DNA from: JAEUHM01 sp964538625
GTDB taxonomy: Bacteria; Verrucomicrobiota; Verrucomicrobiia; Verrucomicrobiales; Verrucomicrobiaceae
Length of the DNA: 64,000 nt
Reading direction: 5' to 3'
NCBI GenBank assembly: GCA_964538625.1
Contig: CAZIGH010000010.1
Location: forward strand, 53,134 to 117,133
A model generated the notes under the pieces. It was not told where the DNA came from. It made no database searches and saw nothing but the letters and a program-made list of their open reading frames with translations. Position 1 is the stretch's first letter, and each line of letters starts with the position of its first letter. Made by a program: the position numbers and the translations under genes. This document shows positions 7,553 through 16,323 of the stretch, piece after piece.

Positions 7553-9979
7553 GTGCCTGCTCCCTCATCCATTGACTTCGCTGCCCTGTCCAAGACGCGC
7601 TCTTTGCGTCCATGGGGAGCCTTGCGCGCGTGGGTGTGGCTGTGGCTGACGGCGATTTTGTGTGCGCTGGCACCGCTGGTGTTCGTGGCTTTCGTGGCCG
7701 CCACCTTGTATTACGCCCTCCTGGGACTCAGAGACTGGGGAGTGGAAGTGGTCACTCATCTGCACCTGCGCTGGACGGAGCTGGGTTGGCTGGTGGCGCT
7801 GTCTGGGCAACTCGTTTTTGGGCTGCTGGTGGCGCGTCAGTTGGTGGGAAGGCGGCATCCTGAACGTGCTTGGCTGGCGGTGCTGCCGCTGGACCAGAAG
7901 CGTCTTCATGCGCTGGTGGGCTGGGTGGCCAGGAGCCTGAGAATGCGCGTGCCCAAAGTGGTGGCGGTCGATCCGTCTGCCTTGATGCGAGCGGAGACGA
8001 AGGGTGTAATGTCCGCCCTTTTTGGTAGGGGGGTCCATCTGAATCTCGGTCTGTGCCTTGCGGTGGGAATGACGACGAGGCAGTTCGCAGGCCTGATGGC
8101 GCATGAGCTTTGCTTTTTCAAAGCTGGTCGTGGGGCGGTAGCAGGGCGGTTGATTCACCGGGTGGACGATTGGTTTGCCCGGCGTGTGAGGTATGAAGCT
8201 TGGAATGACAGCTTGTGGGAGACGGCTGCATTCGGTGGCAGGTGGTTGAGATTTCTGATGTGGCTGGTTTGGGGTGCGGCGACGGTGGCCTCACTGCCCA
8301 TGAGGATGCTTCACGGCTTGGTAAGGCTGGCATCCACACCTGCTCTTCGGATGCAGATCCGACTGGCCGATGAGTCTGGTGCCCGTCTGGTGGGGGCGCG
8401 TTGTTATGCCGAGGCACTGGGACGTCGGGCGGCTCTGCTGGCGGCCTGGAAGAGACTGGAAGATGAAGTGGTGGAACGTCTGAACGGTTGTGAGTTGCCA
8501 GACAATTTGCCGCTGCTGCTGGCTCGGGAGATGCTGGTGGGGACGGACCCCGGCAGTCTGGCACCGGATCAAGTGAGTCATTGGTTCTGCCGTGCACAGA
8601 CGGACGAGGAGCGGGTGAGGGAGGTATTGAAAGCTGGCCACCCTGGGAACTGGCCAGAGAGTGCAGAGGAGGAGGCGGGAGAGTTGTTCTCCAACTTTCA
8701 CGAACTGGCTAGGCGGGCCACGATGTTCCACTACCAGAATGAGCTGAAGCAGTTCATTCCGAATCTAAAGTTTGTGACGGTGGAAGAGATCGTCCATGCA
8801 AGGCGCTCGTCGGAGGAACTACTCGATGAGCCGCGCCGGTACTTTCGAGGGCTGGCGCACCCGGAGCGTGCGTGTTGCGGTATTGCAGAGATTCATGCCT
8901 CTGCCGGGGACATGGAGGCGCTGCGCATTGAGTTGCTAGACTGCCGGGAGTATATCAATGAACACAGTCACCAGATGGCGGCGATTTTGGAGGAGTGGTC
9001 CGGGGCATGGAGGATGGTGCGTGACCTGGAGGCGGCGCTTGCATTGAAAAGAGCCGGGATGCATGTGCATCGTCATCAGTTGGCGGCCTTTTCGGCCAGT
9101 GAACTGATGGAGGAGATCGAGCGCTACCGCCTCATCATGGACAACATGGAGGCCCAGTTACGTGGGTTTGAGGGGAGACTGGAGACGCGGATGGCGTGCT
9201 GTCTGGAGCTTCTTTTGCAGTCTCCTGAGGAGGAGCTGCCTCCCACCTTGGTGCAGGTGAGAAAGACGCTACCTCACTGGGTTTTGGTTTATGAATCCCT
9301 GGGGCTGCACATGCCAGTGGTGCGGGAGCTGCTGACGACTTTTGGGGCGTTTCAGGCGCTGGGGGCTACGGTTTCAGGGCGCATTGATTCAGCGTCTTAC
9401 GTGACGACGGTCCAGCAGCTGATGCCCAAGGTGGTGACGCAGGTTCAGGACGTCGCTCGCAGCTTGGAGGAGTGGCCTTATCCTTTCGAGACGAACTTTG
9501 GCGAGCGGAGGTTGACGATGGCGGGCTATCTGAGCCAGAAGCTCAACGAGCTGCCGCGATTGCTTACCGCTGATGGGACGTCCATCTTTTTGGCCGACCG
9601 GCGTGAGGTGATCCAGACAGCCGCCCGCGAGGTGGTCTGTGTGGTGGCTCCGTTTTTGGACCGCTACATGCATCTCTACCATCAGGCATTCGCTTGGGTG
9701 ACGCGGGTCATGCAGATGGCGGAGTGGCAGTTCGCGGACCCGATGGAAGGCGTGGCGGAGGAAGAGACACCAGCCGGGGTGATTTTAGATGCGTATGACC
9801 CCTCACACCTGTGGAAGAGAAACAGGGAAGAAGATCCTGAGGCCACAGGCGGCGGCACCACTCTACTGGCGGTGGAAGATCGTCCTGCTGTGGCATTACC
9901 AAGACCGCCGGGCATGGCGAATGCGCCGGGAGGCATCGCCGACTATGGCAACCTCCATGCCGCTCGCAGTGCCTGGTAA
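7553..9979 (+). CDS. large membrane protein with a degenerate M48-type peptidase domain
   Basis: 808 residues from GTG 7553. Three hydrophobic segments are seen: about residues 20-58, 65-90 and 223-255. Between them is an M48-like region ending LMAHELCFFKAG. The zinc motif HExxH should be here, but residues 184-188 read H-E-L-C-F, so the second His is Phe. The usual third-ligand motif E-A-D-x-x-A is also altered, appearing as L-A-D-E-S-G-A near residue 275. The DNA reads cleanly, so this is not a simple frameshift. The C-terminal ~450 residues are helical and charged, with no recognised domain. Probably a non-catalytic membrane scaffold derived from an M48 peptidase. Its 3' end overlaps the L,D-transpeptidase gene on the other strand by 37 bases. 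Confidence 0.65.
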   Translation: MPAPSSIDFAALSKTRSLRPWGALRAWVWLWLTAILCALAPLVFVAFVAATLYYALLGLRDWGVEVVTHLHLRWTELGWLVALSGQLVFGLLVARQLVGRRHPERAWLAVLPLDQKRLHALVGWVARSLRMRVPKVVAVDPSALMRAETKGVMSALFGRGVHLNLGLCLAVGMTTRQFAGLMAHELCFFKAGRGAVAGRLIHRVDDWFARRVRYEAWNDSLWETAAFGGRWLRFLMWLVWGAATVASLPMRMLHGLVRLASTPALRMQIRLADESGARLVGARCYAEALGRRAALLAAWKRLEDEVVERLNGCELPDNLPLLLAREMLVGTDPGSLAPDQVSHWFCRAQTDEERVREVLKAGHPGNWPESAEEEAGELFSNFHELARRATMFHYQNELKQFIPNLKFVTVEEIVHARRSSEELLDEPRRYFRGLAHPERACCGIAEIHASAGDMEALRIELLDCREYINEHSHQMAAILEEWSGAWRMVRDLEAALALKRAGMHVHRHQLAAFSASELMEEIERYRLIMDNMEAQLRGFEGRLETRMACCLELLLQSPEEELPPTLVQVRKTLPHWVLVYESLGLHMPVVRELLTTFGAFQALGATVSGRIDSASYVTTVQQLMPKVVTQVQDVARSLEEWPYPFETNFGERRLTMAGYLSQKLNELPRLLTADGTSIFLADRREVIQTAAREVVCVVAPFLDRYMHLYHQAFAWVTRVMQMAEWQFADPMEGVAEEETPAGVILDAYDPSHLWKRNREEDPEATGGGTTLLAVEDRPAVALPRPPGMANAPGGIADYGNLHAARSAW

Positions 9980-10740
9980 TCGCGTTCCGGGAGAAGGATG
10001 TAGTGTGGCGAGGCCTCTGGGCGGAGCCAGCGGATGACCTTAACCAGATTCTCCTCCGCCATGCTGGTGCATCCCGCCGTGGGAGTGGTGGGGCCGCGGC
10101 GCACGTGAAAGAAGATGGCGCTGCCGTATCCAGGGACCGCCGGGCTAGTGTTGTGATCAATGGCCACCATCCACTTGTAAGCGTTGTCTCCAAGCCTCAT
10201 GCGCTGCTTTTCGAACCAGGGGGGGATATTGCCCGGGGAAACACGAACGTGCTGGTTGTAATAGGGATTGCGCGGGTCATCCACCCACGCGTCATACGGA
10301 CCCACCTGCACGTAGGGCCAGCGCGTACCTTCTGGTGGGCGGGGCGCATAGCCGTAGAGTCTGCCAAGTCGGAATACGCCTGCGGGGGCCTTCCCATCCT
10401 TCTCCACTTTCGCCGGGATACCATTGTTCGGCACGGCGAACACGCCTCGCCCCCACGCCATGCCGTTGCGTCCGAGAAGTACCGGGATGGAGGACTTGAA
10501 TACCGGGCGCCATGGAGCTTGCGCGTGCGGGCGCTCAAAGCACTGCATTATAGCTTGTTGCGAGTTCCACGCAGGTGCCTGTGTGACGATAACTTGCTGA
10601 ACGGCGGACCCAATTTGCGCATTTAATTCACTACCGCACAAAAATGCGCCGAAAAGCAGCGAACAGGTGTTAAAAAACGTCTGCTGAAGGTACGTTTTTT
10701 GGCCCGCCAGCCCTTTGAAAATCAACAATTTGGACATCAT
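9943..10740 (-). CDS. L,D-transpeptidase (YkuD domain), secreted
   Basis: About 265 residues from ATG 10740; the frame is open to 10782 and the start is uncertain. An N-terminal hydrophobic stretch ending SELNAQIG looks like a signal peptide. The C-terminal YkuD-type catalytic motif is present as FFHVRRGPTTPTAGCTSM, where the conserved His, Gly-Cys and following polar residues match HxxxxxxxxxxxGC(I/T)(R/S)M. Such enzymes make 3-3 peptidoglycan cross-links or attach proteins to peptidoglycan in the periplasm. The late arrangement with long N-terminal region resembles the 'L,D-transpeptidase catalytic domain' family common in PVC and other Gram-negative bacteria (YafK/YkuD-like). Convergent with and overlapping the previous gene by 37 bases. 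Confidence 0.75.
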   Translation of the reverse strand: MMSKLLIFKGLAGQKTYLQQTFFNTCSLLFGAFLCGSELNAQIGSAVQQVIVTQAPAWNSQQAIMQCFERPHAQAPWRPVFKSSIPVLLGRNGMAWGRGVFAVPNNGIPAKVEKDGKAPAGVFRLGRLYGYAPRPPEGTRWPYVQVGPYDAWVDDPRNPYYNQHVRVSPGNIPPWFEKQRMRLGDNAYKWMVAIDHNTSPAVPGYGSAIFFHVRRGPTTPTAGCTSMAEENLVKVIRWLRPEASPHYILLPERDYQALRAAWRLP

Positions 10741-10790
10741 CGAACTTTTTTTATTGCGTTCTTTTTCCATTTTTCGCAGCATACGGACAT

Positions 10791-10859
10791 CAACCCTGTC
10801 GGAAATAACGGCTTCAGGTTTTGGGGGTTTTTTTCCTGAGTGTCGTTCCGACAGGGTTG
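10791..10859. repeat. 14-bp perfect inverted repeat in a divergent intergenic region
   Basis: CAACCCTGTCGGAA at 10791-10804 is the exact reverse complement of 10846-10859, with a 41-base loop containing G- and T-runs. It lies in the 190-base divergent region between the L,D-transpeptidase and the PSD1 cytochrome gene. It could be an attenuator/terminator stem, a protein-binding operator, or the end of a small repeat element. Confidence 0.6.
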
Positions 10860-10907
10860 CTTTTTGTACTGGAGGAGGGCCTGGGCAAGAAAAACCCGCT
10901 CACCGGC

Positions 10908-10925
10908 GTTGGTTTACGCACCAAC
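10908..10925 (+). promoter_or_regulatory. hairpin directly before the PSD1 gene start
   Basis: GTTGGT (10908-10913), a 6-base loop TTACGC, and ACCAAC (10920-10925), ending five bases before ATG 10931. A stem here would cover the usual ribosome binding site position, so it could reduce translation or serve as a small operator. No function is proven. Confidence 0.35.
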
Positions 10926-10930
10926 ATGTG

Positions 10931-13900
10931 ATGAAGCTGCCCCTACTTTTCATCTGCCTTACGATGTGGTTTTGCTCTGCTGCGGCGTATGCGCGCCTTG
11001 AGTTCAACCGCGACATACGGCCCATACTGAGTGACAACTGCTTCGCGTGTCATGGCTTTGACGCCCACACGCGCAAGGCGGACCTGCGGCTTGATACGGC
11101 GGAGGGAGCCTACGCGGTCATCGATGGTGTGCAGGCTATCAAACCCGGCTCGCCTGAGGAAAGCTCCATCATAGCCCGAATTGAAAGCAAGGATGAGGAC
11201 GAGGTCATGCCCCCTCCCGAGTCCCACAAAAAGCTCACGCCCAAGCAGGTAGAGACGCTGAAGCAGTGGATACGGGAAGGTGCCCCTTACCAGAAACACT
11301 GGGCCTTTGAGCCGCCCGTGAAAGTGGCCGGGCTTCCGGGCAAGGGTCAGGATGCGGTAGATCACCTCCTCTTGCAGACTCTGCGGGAGCGTGGTCTGGC
11401 CATGCAGGAGGAGGCTGCGCCGGAGCAGTTGATCCGGCGAGTCACGCTGGACCTCACCGGGCTCCCGCCGACTCTTGGGGAGGTGGAACGCTTCCTCGAG
11501 GACTGCCGCCAGAGCACGGTAGGCAGCGCTTACGAGCGTTTGGTGGACCGGCTTTTGCAGAGTCCTCATTATGGCGAGCACATGGCCAGATACTGGCTGG
11601 ATGCTGCACGCTACGGTGACACTCATGGCCTGCACCTCGACAACGAACGGAGCATGTGGCCCTACCGGGACTGGGTCGTGAGCGCCTTCAATGACAACTT
11701 GCCTTTTGACCAGTTCACGGTGCAGCAGCTCGCAGGCGATCTCCTGCCCAATCCCACGCGAGAGCATTTGGTGGCCACGGGATTCAATCGTTGCAACGTG
11801 ACCACGAGTGAGGGAGGCAGCATCAACGAGGAGTGGATCTACCGCTATGCCGTGGACCGCACGGACACCACCGTCTCCGTCTGGATGGCACTGACTGCGG
11901 GCTGCGCGGTATGCCACGATCACAAGTATGACCCGCTCTCGCAGAAGGAGTTTTACAGTTTGTATGCGTTCTTCAACAGCGCTGCGGATCCTGCCATGGA
12001 TGGCAACATCCTGCTCACGCAGCCCATTCTCAGGCTCAGCACACCGGAGCAGGAGAGACAAATGGCGGAGAGTGAACGCCAGATCGCAGCGAAGCAAGAG
12101 GAGATACGTCGAGCGATCGAGGGTTTGCAGTATGTGGATCCTGCCACTATGACACCACCTCCACCCGTGCAGACAAGTGAGGTGGTGTGGTTTGATGATG
12201 CGTTTCCGCCTGGTGCGCAGGTGACTTCAGATGGCGAGCCGCTGATGTTTGTCTCCAAAAGCAATGGCCCCGTGCATAGCGGAGAGAAGGCGCTGAAGCG
12301 CAAGGCTACCGGAGTGGGGCAGGATCATTATTCAAGCGGGGCTCGACCGTTTGAGGTGCCTGCGAACGGGCGGATTGCAGTGAGTTGTTACATTGACCCT
12401 GCGGATAAGCCACGCTCCATCATGGTGCAGTTTCATGTAGGCGGCTGGAATCACCGCGCCGTATGGGGAGATGAAGGCGCCATACCGTTTGGCAAGGTGC
12501 GGACCACCGAACGCAGGCAGATGGGCGCGCTTCCCGAGGCTGGGAAGTGGGTGAAGCTGGAGTTCAATGCGGACCTTGTGGGACTCAAGCCCGGCATGAA
12601 AGTCAGCGGTTATGCCTTCACCCAGTTTGGTGGCACGGTGTATTGGGATCGGCTTGTGATGAGCAGCCGCGTGGACCCGGCAAAGGATCCGCAGTGGTCC
12701 TGGAGCATCTGGATTGAGAAAAATCAGGGCCGCCGGGTGGAGGGCCTTCCGAATGACCTGCAGACCATGGTGCGCGGTAAGAAGGCAGCCGAGTGGCCCG
12801 AAGCCGAGGTGGCCCGACTCAAAGCATGGTGGTTCGAGAACGAGTATCAGGGCGCACGCGAAATCGTCGAAGGCGTACGTGCGCAGAGGTTGGCGCTGGA
12901 GTCACGGAAAAAAGCGCTTGAGGATGCCATACCGGCCACCTTCATCATGAAGGACCTTGATCAAAAGAGAGATGCCTTTGTGATGCTGCGCGGGCAGTAT
13001 GACCAGCCGGGGGAGAAGGTCAGCCGTGCCGTGCCCGCCGTGCTTCCACCCTTGCCAAAGAAGGAAGACTACAATCGGCTTGATCTCGCCCAGTGGCTGG
13101 TCTCCCCGGAGCACCCTCTCACCGCCCGCGTGCAGGTGAATCGCTTGTGGCAGCAGGTGTTCGGCACCGGTCTGGTAAAGACCAGCAACGACTTTGGTTC
13201 ACAAGGTGAGGCACCAAGTCACCCAGTGCTCCTGGACTGGCTGGCGGTCACCTTCCGCGAGCAGGGATGGGACATGAAGAAGCTCATGAAGACTCTGGTG
13301 ATGACCAAGGCTTATCGTCAAAGCTCCCGCGTCACGGCCGAGCTACTGGCGGCCGATCCTGAGAACCGGCTGTTGGCCCGCGGTCCACGGCATCGTTTGG
13401 ACGCGGAGGTCATCCGGGATCAGGCGCTAGCTGTTGCAGGTCTGCTGGTGCCTAAACTCGGCGGCAAAGGGGTGAAGCCCTACCAGCCGGAAAACATCTG
13501 GGAACCGGTGGCATACAGCGGAAGCAACACGCGGTTCTACATCCAGGACAAGGGGGAGAGCCTCTACCGGCGCAGCATCTACACGTTCATCAAACGCACG
13601 GCACCTGCGCCCGCCATGGTGAACTTCGACGGACCGAGCCGGGAGGCAGCCTGCCTGCGGCGTGAGCGGTCAAACACACCCATGCAAGCCCTGCAACTGA
13701 TGAATGACATCCAGCACATGGAGGCCGCGCGGAACTTCGCCCAGCGCATCCTGGCGGATGGCGGCGGTACGGTGGATTCTCGCATCACGTATGCTTGGCG
13801 CACCGTCACGGCGCGTCATCCCACCGCACAGGAAGCGGCCATCACTGAGGCTGCCTATCGCAAGCACCTGGAACGCTACACCGCCGCACCTGAGGAAGCG

Positions 13901-14020
13901 CAGAAGCTGATCACCTTTGGAGAATCCCCAGTGAAACCTGGGTTCGCGCCCGCAGAGCTTGCCTCGTGGACGCTAGTGGGCAACCTGCTCCTCAACCTGG
14001 ATGAAGCGCTGAACCGGTAA
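10931..14020 (+). CDS. PSD1-type planctomycete cytochrome C / DUF1549 / DUF1553 protein
   Basis: 1029 residues from ATG 10931. Signal peptide at about 1-21 (MKLPLLFICL..AAAYA). A PSC1 cytochrome domain follows, with one c-type heme motif C37-x-x-C40-H41 (NCFACHG) and LTPKQVETLKQWIREGAPY. Then DUF1549 (about residues 110-330, with TGLPPTLGEVERFL and ARYWLDAARYGDTHG), a beta-rich jelly-roll/LamG-like insert (about 420-580), and DUF1553 (about 690-960, NRLWQQVFGTGLVKTSNDFG, RRSIYTFIKRTAPAP). Such giants are a hallmark of Planctomycetota and Verrucomicrobiota and are predicted periplasmic redox/hydrolytic proteins of unproven activity. The DUF1501 gene follows 17 bases later, the normal PVC pairing. 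In-frame ATG 10715 is rejected since it would place the signal peptide internally. Confidence 0.9.
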   Translation: MKLPLLFICLTMWFCSAAAYARLEFNRDIRPILSDNCFACHGFDAHTRKADLRLDTAEGAYAVIDGVQAIKPGSPEESSIIARIESKDEDEVMPPPESHKKLTPKQVETLKQWIREGAPYQKHWAFEPPVKVAGLPGKGQDAVDHLLLQTLRERGLAMQEEAAPEQLIRRVTLDLTGLPPTLGEVERFLEDCRQSTVGSAYERLVDRLLQSPHYGEHMARYWLDAARYGDTHGLHLDNERSMWPYRDWVVSAFNDNLPFDQFTVQQLAGDLLPNPTREHLVATGFNRCNVTTSEGGSINEEWIYRYAVDRTDTTVSVWMALTAGCAVCHDHKYDPLSQKEFYSLYAFFNSAADPAMDGNILLTQPILRLSTPEQERQMAESERQIAAKQEEIRRAIEGLQYVDPATMTPPPPVQTSEVVWFDDAFPPGAQVTSDGEPLMFVSKSNGPVHSGEKALKRKATGVGQDHYSSGARPFEVPANGRIAVSCYIDPADKPRSIMVQFHVGGWNHRAVWGDEGAIPFGKVRTTERRQMGALPEAGKWVKLEFNADLVGLKPGMKVSGYAFTQFGGTVYWDRLVMSSRVDPAKDPQWSWSIWIEKNQGRRVEGLPNDLQTMVRGKKAAEWPEAEVARLKAWWFENEYQGAREIVEGVRAQRLALESRKKALEDAIPATFIMKDLDQKRDAFVMLRGQYDQPGEKVSRAVPAVLPPLPKKEDYNRLDLAQWLVSPEHPLTARVQVNRLWQQVFGTGLVKTSNDFGSQGEAPSHPVLLDWLAVTFREQGWDMKKLMKTLVMTKAYRQSSRVTAELLAADPENRLLARGPRHRLDAEVIRDQALAVAGLLVPKLGGKGVKPYQPENIWEPVAYSGSNTRFYIQDKGESLYRRSIYTFIKRTAPAPAMVNFDGPSREAACLRRERSNTPMQALQLMNDIQHMEAARNFAQRILADGGGTVDSRITYAWRTVTARHPTAQEAAITEAAYRKHLERYTAAPEEAQKLITFGESPVKPGFAPAELASWTLVGNLLLNLDEALNR

Positions 14021-14037
14021 CCCTGCCTTTGAACTTT

Positions 14038-15495
14038 ATGAATCCTGTTCTCGACTTTCTTCAACACCAGACCCGCCGCCAGTTCTTTGGCGATCTCGGA
14101 TTCCGCGCTGGAAATGTGGCTCTGGCCTCGCTGCTAGGTTCGGAGTTCATGGCGCGCGGTGCCGCCGTGCATGCGCCGCTGCCCGAGCTGCCGCACTTTG
14201 CACCGAAGGCAAAGCGTCTCATCTACCTGCACATGAACGGCGGTCCGTCGCAGCTGGACATGTGGGACTACAAGCCGCAGCTCAAGCAGCATTACGACAA
14301 AGACCTGCCGGATTCCATTCGGAAGGGGCAGCGCATTACCACCATGACCAGCGGCCAGGCGCGGTTGCCTGTGGCACCAAGCATGTTCAAGTTTACCCAG
14401 CACGGCGAGTCCGGTCGCTGGGTCAGCGAACTGCTGCCGCACACGGCGAAAGTCGTGGACGAGCTGGCTGTCATCAAGACGGTGCATACCTCTGCCATCA
14501 ATCACGACCCGGCGTGCACTTTTGTGATGACCGGCAGCGAGGTGCCGGGCAAGGCCAGCCTTGGCTCATGGCTGAGTTATGGTCTAGGAAGCCTGAGCAA
14601 TGACCTGCCGTCTTTTGTGGTGCTGACGCCTCAGTGGTCTTCCGGAGCGGCGGCGCAGGCCCTGTTCACGCGCATGTGGAGCAGTGGGTTTCTCCCCACC
14701 CGGCATACGGGTGTGGCGCTGAGGTCTGCTGGTGACCCGGTGCTTTACCTTCAGAATCCTCCGGGCATCAGCGCGCAAGATCGGAGGACCATGCTGGATG
14801 CACTTGGCAGTCTGAACCAGATCCATCATTCCAAAATGGGCGACCCTGAGATCCAAACGCGAATAGCCCAGTATGAAATGGCCTTCCGCATGCAGGCTAG
14901 TGTGCCGGAGCTGGTGGACCTAGGCGGTGAGTCGAAGGCGGTGCTGGAACTTTATGGACCTGAGGTCACCAAGCCGGGCACCTTTGCGCATAGCGCCTTG
15001 TTGGCCCGTCGGCTCGTGGAGCGGGGGACGCGTGTGGTACAGATACTGCACCGCGGCTGGGATCAACATGGCAATCTGCCCCGAGACATCCGTGCGCAGT
15101 GCGCTGATACCGATCAGGCGTGTGCGGCGCTCGTCAAGGATCTGAAGGACCGCGGAATGCTGGACGATACACTTGTGGTCTGGGGAGGAGAGTTTGGCCG
15201 TACCGTTTACTCCCAGGGCACGCTTTCAGAAACGAACTATGGGCGGGATCATCATCCGCGTTGTTTCACCATGTGGCTGGCCGGCGGCGGCATAAAGCCG
15301 GGAGTCATTCACGGTGAGACGGATGACTTCAGCTATAACGTGGTGAGTGATCCCGTTCACATCAATGAGATCAATGCGACGGTGCTGCATCTCATGGGCA
15401 TCGATCACAAGCGGTTCACCTTCAAGTTCCAGGGGCTGGATCAGCGGCTCACCGGCGTGGAGGAGATGAAGGTGGTGAAGGCCGTCCTAGCGTAA
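14038..15495 (+). CDS. DUF1501 domain protein with Tat-type signal
   Basis: 485 residues. The N-terminus MNPVLDFLQHQTRRQFFGDLG carries a twin-arginine (T-R-R-Q-F-F) export signal followed by a hydrophobic stretch ending LGSEFMARGAA. The body is a DUF1501 domain, a member of the alkaline-phosphatase/sulfatase-like superfamily: HMNGGPSQLDMWDYK, HTSAINHDPACTFVMTGSEVPG, LHRGWDQHGNLP, VVWGGEFGRT and HHPRCFTMWLAGGGIKPG. Metal-type Asp/His residues are in place. Almost always found next to DUF1549/DUF1553 proteins, as here; the pair is thought to act together in the periplasm, but the reaction is unknown. ATG 14038 is preferred to TTG 14029. Confidence 0.9.
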   Translation: MNPVLDFLQHQTRRQFFGDLGFRAGNVALASLLGSEFMARGAAVHAPLPELPHFAPKAKRLIYLHMNGGPSQLDMWDYKPQLKQHYDKDLPDSIRKGQRITTMTSGQARLPVAPSMFKFTQHGESGRWVSELLPHTAKVVDELAVIKTVHTSAINHDPACTFVMTGSEVPGKASLGSWLSYGLGSLSNDLPSFVVLTPQWSSGAAAQALFTRMWSSGFLPTRHTGVALRSAGDPVLYLQNPPGISAQDRRTMLDALGSLNQIHHSKMGDPEIQTRIAQYEMAFRMQASVPELVDLGGESKAVLELYGPEVTKPGTFAHSALLARRLVERGTRVVQILHRGWDQHGNLPRDIRAQCADTDQACAALVKDLKDRGMLDDTLVVWGGEFGRTVYSQGTLSETNYGRDHHPRCFTMWLAGGGIKPGVIHGETDDFSYNVVSDPVHINEINATVLHLMGIDHKRFTFKFQGLDQRLTGVEEMKVVKAVLA

Positions 15496-15520
15496 AGGTT
15501 CCGGAGTCCTCACCGTGCGC

Positions 15521-15549
15521 TTGCAGGGGGTGCGGGTTCGTTCCACTAT
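15521..15549 (+). promoter_or_regulatory. putative promoter of the tonB-exbBD operon
   Basis: TTGCAG at 15521-15526, a 17-base spacer, and CACTAT at 15544-15549. The expected start point falls on or next to ATG 15556, implying a leaderless transcript. The -10 matches the consensus at four of six bases. Confidence 0.4.
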
Positions 15550-15555
15550 GCCTCC

Positions 15556-16290
15556 ATGCCACCACCCGCCCGCTTCACTTCGTCCCTTGCGGATCAGGTG
15601 CAGAGTTGGCTGGCCGGGCTAGCGCTGTTGACGTTGGCAGTGGGGGCCGCTGGTCTGGCGGTCCCTTTGCCTGGTGTTCTTGTGGTTCAGCCGGGATTGG
15701 CACTTCCGGAGAAGGTGGAATCTGCTGACATTCAGATGCTGGAACTTGCGGCGCCGGGGGAGGTGGAACCTGGGGCATCATTGGATTCCGAAGCCGAGAG
15801 TGTGGAGATTTCTCTGGAAGTGGTGGAGCCCGTATTGCCTGCGGCGGTGATGAGCGAGGAGCTCCCAGCCAGTCAGTTGCAAGTGTTTGAAGTGCCTGCC
15901 GCAGCCGATCTTTTGAGCATGACGCCGCTTCGCGAGCCGTCCCCGCCAAGGACTCGAGCGGCTGCTTCCCCGCCAGCGCCAAGCTCTGTGGCAGGTGGGC
16001 AGCCCGCCGGGACCACAGAGGGTGCTGGCAACGCTTCTCGTGGAGCGAGCCGAGGTTACTACCCGGCACCACCGTATCCAGCCGCCGCACGAAGCCGGAG
16101 ACTGGAGGGAGTGGTGGAGCTGCGGGTTTCATTCGACCCGGATGGACGTGTCATCAGCGCCGTGGTGGTAAGAAGCAGCGGTTTCGCCATTCTTGACCAA
16201 TCTGCCAGTGACTGGGTGAAGCGTCGTTGGCGCGGTCCCGGTGGACAAGCCAGCGTGGCGCAGCAAGTTGTGCGCTTTAAGCTGTTGTGA
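15556..16290 (+). CDS. tonB: TonB-type energy transducer
   Basis: 244 residues. Organisation is that of TonB: an N-terminal membrane anchor (about residues 15-40, LAGLALLTLAVGAAGLAVPLPG), an acidic and proline-rich spacer that should span the periplasm (about 50-165), and a C-terminal TonB domain (about 168-244) with YYPAPPYPAAARSRRLEGVVELRVSFDPDG and VVRSSGFAILDQSASDWVKRRW. Together with ExbB and ExbD, encoded directly downstream, it would couple the proton-motive force to outer-membrane transporters. No TonB-dependent receptor is encoded nearby, so its cargo is unknown. The gene is 60 bases after the DUF1501 stop and has its own putative promoter. Confidence 0.85.
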   Translation: MPPPARFTSSLADQVQSWLAGLALLTLAVGAAGLAVPLPGVLVVQPGLALPEKVESADIQMLELAAPGEVEPGASLDSEAESVEISLEVVEPVLPAAVMSEELPASQLQVFEVPAAADLLSMTPLREPSPPRTRAAASPPAPSSVAGGQPAGTTEGAGNASRGASRGYYPAPPYPAAARSRRLEGVVELRVSFDPDGRVISAVVVRSSGFAILDQSASDWVKRRWRGPGGQASVAQQVVRFKLL

Positions 16291-16323
16291 GTCATGCCGT
16301 TCTCACTTTAAGACCTTTTTCTC

